Assembly (NCBI GenBank): GCA_047635695.1
Contig: JBLILN010000027.1
Location: 1-16,845, forward strand
Origin: UBA2136 sp047635695
GTDB lineage: Bacteria; Pseudomonadota; Alphaproteobacteria; UBA2136
DNA length: 16,845 bases
Reading direction: 5' to 3'
Position numbers and translations under genes: made by a program. Of this stretch, positions 6,850 to 14,387 are shown in pieces (the stretch's first letter is position 1; each line of letters begins with the position of its first letter). Under the pieces are notes generated by a model, which saw nothing but the letters and a program-made list of their open reading frames with translations, searched no databases and was not told the DNA's origin.

Positions 6850-6866
6850 GCAAGGAGTGTCCTTGC
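6850..6866. promoter_or_regulatory. Perfect 7-bp inverted repeat in the leader of the small membrane-protein gene
   Basis: GCAAGGA (6850-6856), GTG, TCCTTGC (6860-6866). On the minus strand it lies right at the expected 5' end of the transcript and 21 bases before the ATG at 6828, so it could be a repressor site or a 5' RNA hairpin. Confidence 0.5.
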
Positions 6867-6876
6867 GTTTCATATG

Positions 6877-6905
6877 ACTATATGGGGGGGGGCTAAATAT
6901 TTCAA
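6877..6905 (-). promoter_or_regulatory. Candidate promoter with a nine-base homopolymer in its spacer
   Basis: On the minus strand, TTGAAA (6905-6900) and TATAGT (6882-6877) each match the sigma-70 consensus in five of six positions and are 17 bases apart. Nine of those 17 spacer bases are an uninterrupted C tract (G on the plus strand, 6884-6892). The promoter points at the 54-codon gene. Tract slippage would change the spacer length and hence promoter strength. Confidence 0.55.
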
Positions 6906-6976
6906 GGGGGAATATGTATTATTTTATGGCGCTAGATATTTTATACACTGCTTAAAAATGTGGCATAATTGCCCTT

Positions 6977-7011
6977 TTTGTCAGTGCTTATTTACGTAAA
7001 CGGGTGACAAA
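6977..7011. promoter_or_regulatory. Inverted repeats upstream of the TetR gene, possible operator
   Basis: TTTGTCA (6977-6983) and TGACAAA (7005-7011) are perfect 7-bp arms; a 10-bp palindrome TTTACGTAAA (6991-7000) lies between them. A weak promoter (TTATAC 6941-6946, 17 bases, CATAAT 6964-6969) is just upstream, so the site would fall near its start point, a usual place for TetR-type autoregulation. No binding data are visible. Confidence 0.4.
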
Positions 7012-7067
7012 GGTAAAAATATGGCGTATTTTGTGGTTATTAATTTTTTATAAAAAGGGATAGTTCC

Positions 7068-7658
7068 ATGAGCCTTGGTGAAATGACAGATGGTAAATTA
7101 CGTATTTTAAGAGCGGTATCAACATTGCTTGAAGACCCTTCTGGGCGTATTACAATTAGTAAAATTGCTAAAACTGTTCACGTTACCGACGCTGCTATTT
7201 ACCGTCACTATAAGTCGAAAGACGAAATTTTTTCATCCCTCCTTGCTTATATGGAAACAAACCTGCTTGGGCCTTTTAACACGGCACAACAAGAAACAGG
7301 CGATACGTCACTACGTATGAACACAATATTTAACCATTATATGGACTTTATTGAAGGCCACCCCGGCCTTGCACGTTTATACCTTGGCCACGGTGCAACG
7401 GAAGCAACAGGTGTGGCTGAACGTATTAAAATGCTACATGCCAAAATGCGTTCACAAATTGCGCAAATTTTACGTATGGGTCAAGGTAAGGGTGAACTTT
7501 CTGAAGGGCTTTCACCAGAGCAGGGGACAGAGCTTTTTTACGGTCTCCTTGTTTCGGCTTCTATGGCACAGGTTTATGGTTTCCCTATGGTTGAAGTTTC
7601 TGAACGTTGGGAAGCTTTCTCTGTGAGTACACTGGGTGTATCGTCACGTGCAGATTAA
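7068..7658 (+). CDS. TetR-family DNA-binding protein, SlmA-like
   Basis: A 196-residue TetR-fold protein. The helix-turn-helix lies at about residues 28-48 (RITISKIAKTVHVTDAAIYR, then HYKSKDEIF). Beyond the usual TetR N-terminus, the whole protein resembles the nucleoid occlusion factor SlmA: the short lead-in LRAVSTLLEDPSGRITISKI, HPGLARLYLGHG near residue 100, and the helix with MRSQIAQILRMGQ. SlmA binds specific chromosomal sites and blocks FtsZ ring assembly over the nucleoid; whether this protein does so is inference, and a local repressor is the alternative. AGGGAT before the ATG supports the start. A candidate operator is at 6977-7011. It overlaps the TlpA gene by 23 bases. Confidence 0.8.
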   Translation: MSLGEMTDGKLRILRAVSTLLEDPSGRITISKIAKTVHVTDAAIYRHYKSKDEIFSSLLAYMETNLLGPFNTAQQETGDTSLRMNTIFNHYMDFIEGHPGLARLYLGHGATEATGVAERIKMLHAKMRSQIAQILRMGQGKGELSEGLSPEQGTELFYGLLVSASMAQVYGFPMVEVSERWEAFSVSTLGVSSRAD

Positions 7659-8160
7659 GTCTAAATTATATCAATTTTCGTTTGTGCTGTTGTTACTCAT
7701 AGTGACAGCTTGCGGTGCGCAAAATGATAACCCTACCATCAATAAACCCTTTAAAAACTTTCAAGTAAAAACACTCAAAGGTGATGACCTACCTGTTGTA
7801 ACCACAAAATTAACTAAGCCAACATTAGTGAATATATGGGCAACTTGGTGTGCCCCATGTGTGCGAGAATTACCAGCGCTCGAAAAAATAGCTGAAAAAG
7901 GTGACTTTGATGTTGTGGCTTTATCAACCGATGCACAGGCCAGTAAAGTGAGTGATTTTGTTATTAAGCACGGTCTCCAATCGATTCAATTTTTGTTTGA
8001 TGCCCATGGGCGTGGCTCACGCGCATATTTAAATGCACAAGGTTTACCTGTGACGTTCCTACTCGATAAGGCAGGGGTCGTGAGACAAGTGTATTTGGGT
8101 GAAAAAGATTGGCTGGGTGAAGATTTCTCAAAAAAACTCTATAAGGCAGCAGGGCTTTAA
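7636..8160 (+). CDS. TlpA-family thiol:disulfide lipoprotein
   Basis: A 174-residue thioredoxin-fold protein with a lipoprotein signal: hydrophobic stretch FVLLLLIVTAC with lipobox VTAC, lipidated Cys26. The active site is WCAPC (residues 71-75), and the cis-proline is Pro138 in GLPVTFLLD. This is the TlpA/ResA/DsbE layout, a membrane-anchored reductant acting in the periplasm, for example in cytochrome c maturation or copper-centre assembly; no such partner genes are in the window. The start is a GTG, either at 7636 or at 7648, both inside the preceding TetR frame. The overlap implies coupled translation. Confidence 0.88.
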   Translation: MYRHVQIKSKLYQFSFVLLLLIVTACGAQNDNPTINKPFKNFQVKTLKGDDLPVVTTKLTKPTLVNIWATWCAPCVRELPALEKIAEKGDFDVVALSTDAQASKVSDFVIKHGLQSIQFLFDAHGRGSRAYLNAQGLPVTFLLDKAGVVRQVYLGEKDWLGEDFSKKLYKAAGL

Positions 8161-8381
8161 ATGATTAAATTAATTTTCATTTTGTTGGGTATTATCTGTT
8201 TCATATTTGCCCTTTGGCGCCTTCTTTTTCCAATACAACAGAAAAAAATCAAGAAACGGCAGAAACATTAGATGTTTCACAGTGTCACTATTGTGGCGAT
8301 TATGTCGAAAAAACGCCTGAATTTGTGGATGATGTCTGTCAAACTTGTCAGCGACGACGTGAAAAGTCAAAAGATAAGTAA
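8161..8381 (+). pseudogene. Small membrane/zinc-ribbon protein split by a frameshift
   Basis: An ATG at 8161, directly after the TlpA stop, opens a 36-codon frame with one transmembrane helix (IKLIFILLGIICFIFALWRL) that stops at 8269-8271. In the -1 frame the sequence continues to 8381 with QCHYCGDYVEKTPEFVDDVC and QTCQRRREKSKDK, that is two CxxC knuckles about 15 residues apart as in a zinc ribbon, then a basic tail. The second frame has no convincing start of its own. The two halves together resemble small membrane-anchored zinc-ribbon proteins (PP0621-like layout, a tentative comparison). A run of seven A (8234-8240) and a T5 run nearby are plausible sites of an indel, slippage or sequencing error. 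Confidence 0.5.
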
Positions 8382-8520
8382 AAATAAGCGATTAAATTAT
8401 AAAAAAGTTGGCTTATTTGCTTATAAAAGTTAACCTATCTTTTAGTTTTAATGTAGGCTGTGTGCATTATGTTATTAAATAGATGTGAAATTAATAAAAA
8501 ATAGATAGAAATTGATACTT

Positions 8521-9231
8521 ATGGGGCAAAGTAAATATAAATTAATCTTGGCTGTTGCAACGCTTTTATTTGTGACGGGTTGTGGGTCAAAAAAGGGTGT
8601 GAATGACCCTATAGAAACAGTCAATCGTGCTGTTTTTAAATTTAATGACACGCTTGATGGTTACATTTTAAAACCTGCTGCCAAAGGTTACGACGCCGTG
8701 ACACCAGCATTTGCAAGAACTGGAGTGCGCAATTTTTTCAGCAACTTAAATTACCCACTTGTTTTTACAAACCAATTTTTACAGGGCAAATTTAAACTTG
8801 CTGTGCAAGACACGGGTCGTTTTTTAATCAACAGTACATTTGGTTTAGCAGGACTTATTGATGTTGCTGAAGAATTTGGCCTCGAAGAACACAATGAAGA
8901 TTTTGGTCAAACATTTGGCACTTGGGGCATGGCTAGTGGTCCTTATATTGTTTTACCAATTTTTGGCCCAAGCAATGTGCGTGATGGCTTAGGTTTTGTA
9001 GCTCATTCTTATGCAGACCCTTTTGAAACGCGCTATATAAACGAACGTCGTGCTACTAAAAACCGTTTAAAAGGGCTCTCCTTACTTGAAACAAGAGCTG
9101 GTTTATTACAAACTGAAAAGTTACTTTCAGGGGATAAATATTCGTTTATGCGTGATACTTACCTGCAAAGGCGTGCTGATTTGATTGCAGACGGTGTAGC
9201 AAATGAAACAGATCCATTCTTGGATGATTAA
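8521..9231 (+). CDS. mlaA: Outer-membrane phospholipid-retrieval lipoprotein MlaA (VacJ)
   Basis: A 236-residue lipoprotein with signal LAVATLLFVTGC (lipidated Cys21). MlaA features are DPIETVNRAVFKFNDTLDGY (near residue 27), RNFFSNLNYPLVFTNQFLQG (near 66), the FGQTFGTWG segment and the GPYIVLPIFGPS motif (near 143). In the known Mla pathway this protein sits in the outer membrane and removes phospholipids from its outer leaflet, passing them to periplasmic MlaC. A TTG at 8512 is possible, but the ATG at 8521 gives a normal signal peptide. No strong promoter stands out in 8382-8520; an AAATAAGC/GCTTATTT inverted repeat is at 8382-8418. It leads an operon with an RND transporter and mlaC. Confidence 0.94.
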   Translation: MGQSKYKLILAVATLLFVTGCGSKKGVNDPIETVNRAVFKFNDTLDGYILKPAAKGYDAVTPAFARTGVRNFFSNLNYPLVFTNQFLQGKFKLAVQDTGRFLINSTFGLAGLIDVAEEFGLEEHNEDFGQTFGTWGMASGPYIVLPIFGPSNVRDGLGFVAHSYADPFETRYINERRATKNRLKGLSLLETRAGLLQTEKLLSGDKYSFMRDTYLQRRADLIADGVANETDPFLDD

Positions 9232-9267
9232 ATATAAATATAACATAAAAGTACAAGGGGTTTACTT

Positions 9268-11712
9268 GTGTTACAAGACGTTTTTCTAAATATTTACAGG
9301 CGTTGCCTAGATCAATCGCTCACGGTTATGGTTATTATCATCGCTTTTTGTACGGTTGCAGGTTATTTTTCTCAACGCTTTACCTTCGACGCTTCCGCAG
9401 ACACGCTTGTAGCAGAGTCTGACCCCGATTTACTTTATTACCGTCAAATGACGGAGCATTTTGGCGGCGAAGATTTTTTGTATTTTACCTACAAACCCAT
9501 TTATGACCAACTGTTAACAAAGGAAACAATTGCGAAAATTGACCTGTTGGCAAGAAGGTTAGACGCCATTGATGGCGTGAGCTCGGTGATATCTATTTTA
9601 GACGCACCTTTACTCAAAAGCCCGCCTGTCCCTTTATCTGAACTTTCGACAGGGTTTAGAACAATCCGTTCAGAAGATGTGAACTTTAAAATGGCTTTGG
9701 GTGAATTAACAACAAGCCCCTTGTTTAAAGGATTGTTGATTTCAGAAGATGGTACAACGGCCTTAATTCGTTTGAATTTAGAAGAAGATAAAGAATTAGC
9801 CTCTTTAATTAAGCAGCGTGATCTTTTACGTTTGGTTGAATCTCCAACATCTGAAGATAAGGACCAGATGGTGAAAATTAATGCGGCTTATTATGTGAGT
9901 AAAGCAAATTTTGTCAGAAAAAGAGATCAAGTTCTAAAAGAAATAAGATCTGTACGCGATAGCTTGAAAAATGACGCTGTTTCTCACCTTGGTGGTGTTT
10001 CACTTGTGGCATCAGACATGATCCAGTATGTGAAAAATGATATTGTCACTTTTGGTTTAACAGTACTAGGGCTTATTGTTGTTATGCTTTTTGCCTTTTT
10101 TAGGCGCATACGTTGGGTGCTTATTCCTATTGCAACAACGGTAATTACTATTTTAATAACCATTGGTATTTTAGGTTTTATTCGCCAACCTGCAACAGTT
10201 ATTTCGTCTAACTTTGTATCGCTTTTATCGATAACAACCATCTCATTTACCATTCATCTCATTAATAAATACCATGAGTTGATCCGTAAGAACCAAAAAG
10301 CACCGCATGAAGATATTATTTTACAAACAATGCGTGACAAAGTTGAGCCCTGTGTTTATACGTCTCTTACAACAATGGTTGCCTTTGGTTCATTGATGAC
10401 CAGTGATATTGTGCCTGTGATCGACTTTGGCTGGATTATGTGCCTCGGTGTGATGGTTGCCTTCTTTGTGACTTATAGCTTCTTTGCTGTGGCTTTGATG
10501 ATGATCCCTAAGGGGAACCCTACCAATACATTGGACACATCTCCGCGTTTGATTAAATTTTTATGTAAATTAACACTCACAAAGCATGAGCTTATTTTTA
10601 AATGCACGTTTGGGCTCGCTATTATTTCAGTCATTGGTATGTCACTTCTTAGCCTTGATAGCCGCTTTATTGATTACTTCAAAAAAGGCACTGAAATTAA
10701 TGACGGTCTCGTGTTTATTGATGAAAATTTTGGTGGCACGGTACCGATGGATATGATTATTACTTTCCCTCCATATGTAAACCCAACGCAAGATTTGGAT
10801 AATGATTTCTTTAGTGATGAGGAAGACCTTTACCCAGAACGCTATTGGTTTACCCCAGATAAAATTAAAGTGTTACACAAGATGCATGCATACCTAGAAA
10901 GCCGACCTGAAATTGGTAAAATTATGTCGCTTGCAACGCTCGAAGGTGTCGCGCAGACATTTAATAACGATGAGGCTTTAGGGGCTGTTGAATTAGTGAG
11001 TATTTTAAGTGCTGTACCAGAAGACATTCGTACAGAGCTTATTAACCCTTATGCCTCACCGGAAAATGGCCTGATGCGTATTTCTATGCGTATTCATGAA
11101 ACAGGGCCAGCCTTTTCGAGGGATGACCTTATCAAAGAGATCAAAGACTATGCCGTTAATGAGCTTTCATTACCAGAAGAGAGTGTGCGTGTCACAGGTA
11201 TGACGGTTCTCTTTAATGGTATGTTGAAACAGTTACTTTCTTCGCAAACGTCAACATTGCTTTTTGTGATCGGTGCAACATTTATGATGTTCTGGTTCTT
11301 ACTACGCTCTATAAAAATGGCTGTTATTGGCCTTATTCCTAACGTGTTAGCGGCTATGGTTATCCTTGCATTTATGGGCTTTATTGGCATGCCTTTAGAC
11401 ATGATGACCATTACAATTGCTGCTATTATTATTGGTATTGGTGTCGATGATGCCATTCACTACTTACACCGTTTTAGAGACGAATTTGCAAGAACGGGAA
11501 ATGTTAAAGAGTCTGTTAAATTAAGCCATCACAGTATCGGTAATGCTATGTACTTTACCTCTGTAACGGTCGTTATCGGGTTTTCAGTGTTGAGTTTTTC
11601 TAACTTTATACCGACTGTCTATTTTGGTGTATTAACAGCATTGGCAATGGTATTAGCTTTGCTTGCGAACCTAACTGTGTTACCAAGCCTTCTAATTAAA
11701 TTTTACAAATAA
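9268..11712 (+). CDS. MMPL/RND-superfamily transporter (HpnN-like)
   Basis: An 814-residue inner-membrane protein with the duplicated RND plan: one helix (about 17-35), a periplasmic domain (about 36-250), five helices (about 255-420), then a second helix (about 445-467), a second periplasmic domain (about 468-650) and five last helices (about 655-810). The second half carries GIGVDDAIHYLHRFRDE with the acidic pair Asp727-Asp728 expected of a proton relay; the equivalent position in the first half is Ser326-Phe327. Hopanoid transporter HpnN is a related protein that carries lipid toward the outer membrane. Placed between mlaA and mlaC, this one probably moves phospholipid or a similar lipid. 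It starts at a GTG eight bases after AAGGGG. Confidence 0.87.
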   Translation: MLQDVFLNIYRRCLDQSLTVMVIIIAFCTVAGYFSQRFTFDASADTLVAESDPDLLYYRQMTEHFGGEDFLYFTYKPIYDQLLTKETIAKIDLLARRLDAIDGVSSVISILDAPLLKSPPVPLSELSTGFRTIRSEDVNFKMALGELTTSPLFKGLLISEDGTTALIRLNLEEDKELASLIKQRDLLRLVESPTSEDKDQMVKINAAYYVSKANFVRKRDQVLKEIRSVRDSLKNDAVSHLGGVSLVASDMIQYVKNDIVTFGLTVLGLIVVMLFAFFRRIRWVLIPIATTVITILITIGILGFIRQPATVISSNFVSLLSITTISFTIHLINKYHELIRKNQKAPHEDIILQTMRDKVEPCVYTSLTTMVAFGSLMTSDIVPVIDFGWIMCLGVMVAFFVTYSFFAVALMMIPKGNPTNTLDTSPRLIKFLCKLTLTKHELIFKCTFGLAIISVIGMSLLSLDSRFIDYFKKGTEINDGLVFIDENFGGTVPMDMIITFPPYVNPTQDLDNDFFSDEEDLYPERYWFTPDKIKVLHKMHAYLESRPEIGKIMSLATLEGVAQTFNNDEALGAVELVSILSAVPEDIRTELINPYASPENGLMRISMRIHETGPAFSRDDLIKEIKDYAVNELSLPEESVRVTGMTVLFNGMLKQLLSSQTSTLLFVIGATFMMFWFLLRSIKMAVIGLIPNVLAAMVILAFMGFIGMPLDMMTITIAAIIIGIGVDDAIHYLHRFRDEFARTGNVKESVKLSHHSIGNAMYFTSVTVVIGFSVLSFSNFIPTVYFGVLTALAMVLALLANLTVLPSLLIKFYK

Positions 11713-11730
11713 ACCTAAAGGAATAAAAAA

Positions 11731-12357
11731 ATGGCCTTTAAAAATAAAATTGTACTTGTTTTAGCTTTGTTTGCTGTGTTTTCGCAGACGGCTCGCGCAG
11801 ATGAAATGAATGCGCATGACGTCGTTGAAGTTTCTGCACAAAAAGTGATGTTGGCTATTAGTGCAGGGCGCCAAGGTTTTGATATGGACCCTCAACCTCT
11901 CACAGATGAAGTTACGAAACTTCTTGAGCCTGTTGTTGCTTTTGAATCAATTTCTGTTTCTGTTATGGGTAAATATAAAAACCAAGCAACCGACGCACAA
12001 AAAGAACGCTTTGCTAAAGCTTTTAAAGAGGTGATGGTTAACCTTTATGCGAAGGCACTTATCACGTTTGATTCGGAAAAAGTTATGGTTATCCCTGCAG
12101 AAGAAGATAATAAATATAGTAATAAAGAGAAGGTCGTGATGCATGTGACAGGTGCCGATGATTCAATCTATAAACTTACTTATAGCATGCGTATGAATAA
12201 AGAAGGCCAGTGGCAGGCAAGAAATATGATTGTGGATGGCATTAACCTTGGTTTAACATATCTTAACCAGTTTGATAGCGCTATGAACCGCTATAACAAA
12301 GACATGGACAAGGTTATTGATAGCTGGCAAGACGATATGATCAGAGTAGACAAATAA
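11731..12357 (+). CDS. mlaC: Periplasmic phospholipid-binding protein MlaC (Ttg2D family)
   Basis: A 208-residue protein with a cleavable signal peptide (cleavage likely after TARA, residue 23) and the MlaC/Ttg2D fold: helical N-terminal part, VVAFESISVSVMGKYKNQAT (about 70-90), then FKEVMVNLYAKALITF and a beta-rich part ending in RNMIVDGINLGLTYLNQF (about 170-187), the family's most typical segment. MlaC ferries phospholipid across the periplasm between MlaA and an inner-membrane complex. It could equally be called HpnM-like, but no hopanoid genes are visible. AAAGGA lies before the ATG, 18 bases after the transporter stop. The gene ends at a strong terminator. Confidence 0.9.
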   Translation: MAFKNKIVLVLALFAVFSQTARADEMNAHDVVEVSAQKVMLAISAGRQGFDMDPQPLTDEVTKLLEPVVAFESISVSVMGKYKNQATDAQKERFAKAFKEVMVNLYAKALITFDSEKVMVIPAEEDNKYSNKEKVVMHVTGADDSIYKLTYSMRMNKEGQWQARNMIVDGINLGLTYLNQFDSAMNRYNKDMDKVIDSWQDDMIRVDK

Positions 12358-12388
12358 AAAAAAGACCGCGAAAGCGGTCTTTTTTTTT
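12356..12388. terminator. Bidirectional intrinsic terminator between mlaC and tyrS
   Basis: A tract, GACCGC (12364-12369), loop GAAA, GCGGTC (12374-12379), then nine T. The perfect stem with a tetraloop and tracts on both sides serves both convergent genes; the tyrS stop codon begins inside the T tract at 12387. Confidence 0.93.
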
Positions 12389-13649
12389 ATGAAAAACTTA
12401 CCATATGGTAATATTTTTTACCTTTTTTCAAAACATGGCAGCCATGCAAGGCGTTTTCAGGGCTTAGAATATAGTCACTATCCGTTACTTTGATACCGTT
12501 TATACCAATGGCGTTTCCTTCTATCAGCTTACGTGCTTCTTTGTTTGAAGGAGCTATATCTATTTCAATGAGTGCTTCTAATAAAGACATTGGTTGATTG
12601 ATCGTATCTGAAGGCATACCGTCTTGTTTAAGTTGCATGAAGTCATGCATGCTTAAATCCTGAAGGCTACCCTTGAAAAGTGCCTGGGTAATATGTTCTG
12701 CAGAAATACGTGACTCTTCGCCATGTACAAGGTCAGTCACATTTTGTGCCAAAGTTTTTTGGCCGTGGCGTAGGTGTGGCGCTTCCTTTTGTTGTGTCAT
12801 AACGGCATCAATATCATCCTTTGTAAGGAAGGTGTAAACCTTTAAGTAATTTTCAACGCTGCTATCGTCAATGTTCAACCAAAATTGATAGAAGCTGTAA
12901 GGGGAGGTTTTAAGGGGGTCTAACCATATGGCACCACTTTCAGTTTTACCAAATTTTGTACCGTCGGCTTTTGTGATAAGTGGTAAAGTTAATGCGTGTA
13001 CATGGTTGCTGTTCATACGGCGACAAAGATCAACACCGCTCATGATGTTACCCCATTGGTCACTGCCACCAATTTGCAATGTACAGCCGTAATTTTTATT
13101 GAGTTCTTGATAGTCCATGCCTTGTAGCAAGGTGTAGCTAAATTCTGTAAATGAAATACCACTATCGTCGCGGTTAAGGCGCTGTTTAACGCTCTCACGA
13201 TTCATCATCATGTTGACACTAAAGTGTTTACCGACATCACGTAGGAATGAAATAACATCCATGCTTTTTGTCCAGTCGTAGTTGTTGACGGCAATAGCAC
13301 TGTTCTTATCATCATTAAACGCTAAAAACTGTGATGTTTGTTTTTGTAGCTTATCTGTCCATGCATGAACAACCTCAGTGGCGTTCATAGAGCGCTCAGC
13401 ATCTTTAAAGCTAGGGTCTCCAATCATGCCAGTGGCACCACCGACAAGGACAATAGGTTTGTGGCCTGCTTGCTGAAAGCGTTTTAGAACGAGAAGAGGC
13501 ACAAGGTGGCCAACATGCAGGCTATCAGCTGTTGGATCAAAACCAGAATAAAGCGTGCAAAGGTCTTCATTTAGATGCTTTGTAAGGGCTTCTATTTCAG
13601 TGCTTTGGTTTATGAGTCCACGCCAGTTTAGGTCTTCGATGATATCCAT
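12387..13649 (-). CDS. tyrS: Tyrosyl-tRNA synthetase
   Basis: A 420-residue class I synthetase that charges tRNA-Tyr. The opening YSGFDPTADSLHVGH holds the HIGH-type motif HVGH (residues 45-48); GGSDQWGN (194-201) and the KMSKS-type loop KFGKT (232-236) follow. A C-terminal S4-like RNA-binding domain (about 350-415) contains SNKEARKLIEGNAIGING. The KFGKT form marks the TyrRS group found in most bacteria such as E. coli. AGGA upstream of the ATG supports the start. It lies 148 bases after the YgjP-like gene on the same strand; a weak promoter (TTGCCC, 17 bases, TAAAAA) precedes it. Confidence 0.97.
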   Translation of the reverse strand: MDIIEDLNWRGLINQSTEIEALTKHLNEDLCTLYSGFDPTADSLHVGHLVPLLVLKRFQQAGHKPIVLVGGATGMIGDPSFKDAERSMNATEVVHAWTDKLQKQTSQFLAFNDDKNSAIAVNNYDWTKSMDVISFLRDVGKHFSVNMMMNRESVKQRLNRDDSGISFTEFSYTLLQGMDYQELNKNYGCTLQIGGSDQWGNIMSGVDLCRRMNSNHVHALTLPLITKADGTKFGKTESGAIWLDPLKTSPYSFYQFWLNIDDSSVENYLKVYTFLTKDDIDAVMTQQKEAPHLRHGQKTLAQNVTDLVHGEESRISAEHITQALFKGSLQDLSMHDFMQLKQDGMPSDTINQPMSLLEALIEIDIAPSNKEARKLIEGNAIGINGIKVTDSDYILSPENALHGCHVLKKGKKYYHMVSFS

Positions 13650-13724
13650 GTTTATTCCTGAATTTTTGTTAGGCGTTATTTTTACTGTAAAATGAATGTA
13701 GGGGCAAGGTTATTCTAAGAGGGA

Positions 13725-13755
13725 TGTCTTCTGATGGCATAAAATATTGAAGACA
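13725..13755. other. 7-bp inverted repeat between the metallopeptidase gene and tyrS
   Basis: TGTCTTC (13725-13731) and GAAGACA (13749-13755) with a 17-base AT-rich loop. No T tract follows on either strand, so it is not a good terminator; it may be a protein site or a leader hairpin upstream of tyrS. A 10-bp palindrome TTTTGCAAAA lies nearby at 13786-13795. Confidence 0.3.
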
Positions 13756-13797
13756 GGGTGGCATTGGATGGAGAGCGCTGTTTGTTTTTGCAAAATT

Positions 13798-14376
13798 CTA
13801 ACTTGTTGACATCAGTACTTGCCCGTTGGTTTTTAGCCAGTGTTTAGCTTGAATATATTCTGGTAAAATGTCTTCGACCAAATTCCAGAAGTCTTTAGAA
13901 TGATTCATATGTGTCATATGGCAAAGTTCATGTACCACAACATATTCAAGGACATGTTCTGGGGCAAATATAAGTTTCCAGTTAATGTTAATACCACCTT
14001 TGCTGCTACAGCTACCCCAACGGCTGCTTTGTTCTTTTATGCGTAGCTGTTTAGGGCGCCCTAAAGCTATATGGTGACGGATAATGATATCCTTTACTTT
14101 GACTTTAAGCTGGCGTTTAAGTTCAGCTGTGGTGGTGTTTTGTGTGTCGGCGGTTAAATGAATTTTAGCTTTTTCTTTAAGTTGAGAAAGTTCTTTATGC
14201 TTACTTGTAATCCAAGCACCTTTTTTTTCGGCAAATTTTTCAGCGTAAGCAATTGGGGTGTCCTCTGGAATGGTGACCTCAATACCTTTGTGGCTTGCAC
14301 TAATACGCGCGTAAATAGCACGCTTGCTTAAGCGTATACGGTAAGGTATGTCTGTATTTTTAAGGGTTCTTTCCAT
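13798..14376 (-). CDS. YgjP-like zinc metallopeptidase (DUF45/M48-related)
   Basis: A 192-residue protein of the YgjP/DUF45 family. The core is SSRWGSCSSKGGININWKL (about 117-135), a family hallmark, then VVVHELCHMTHMNHSKDFW with the zinc motif HELCH (149-153) and a likely third ligand His159. The N-terminal part (1-70) is the usual beta-rich lead with an amphipathic helix. No signal peptide is seen, so it is cytoplasmic. Its substrate is unknown to me. The ATG at 14376 has no good ribosome binding site; it sits 12 bases after a strong hairpin (14388-14425), and an extended -10 promoter just upstream at 14431-14439 would start the message at that hairpin. Confidence 0.88.
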   Translation of the reverse strand: MERTLKNTDIPYRIRLSKRAIYARISASHKGIEVTIPEDTPIAYAEKFAEKKGAWITSKHKELSQLKEKAKIHLTADTQNTTTAELKRQLKVKVKDIIIRHHIALGRPKQLRIKEQSSRWGSCSSKGGININWKLIFAPEHVLEYVVVHELCHMTHMNHSKDFWNLVEDILPEYIQAKHWLKTNGQVLMSTS

Positions 14377-14387
14377 GGACGTACTAT

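Noticed and set aside
6829..6873. Longer start (ATG 6873) for the small membrane protein.
   Set aside because: It would lie at the predicted transcript start, has no ribosome binding site, and would place the perfect inverted repeat inside coding sequence.
8170..8370. 66-codon minus-strand frame across the region after tlpA.
   Set aside because: The plus strand encodes a membrane helix and a paired CxxC zinc ribbon, a better explanation; the minus frame has no recognisable feature.
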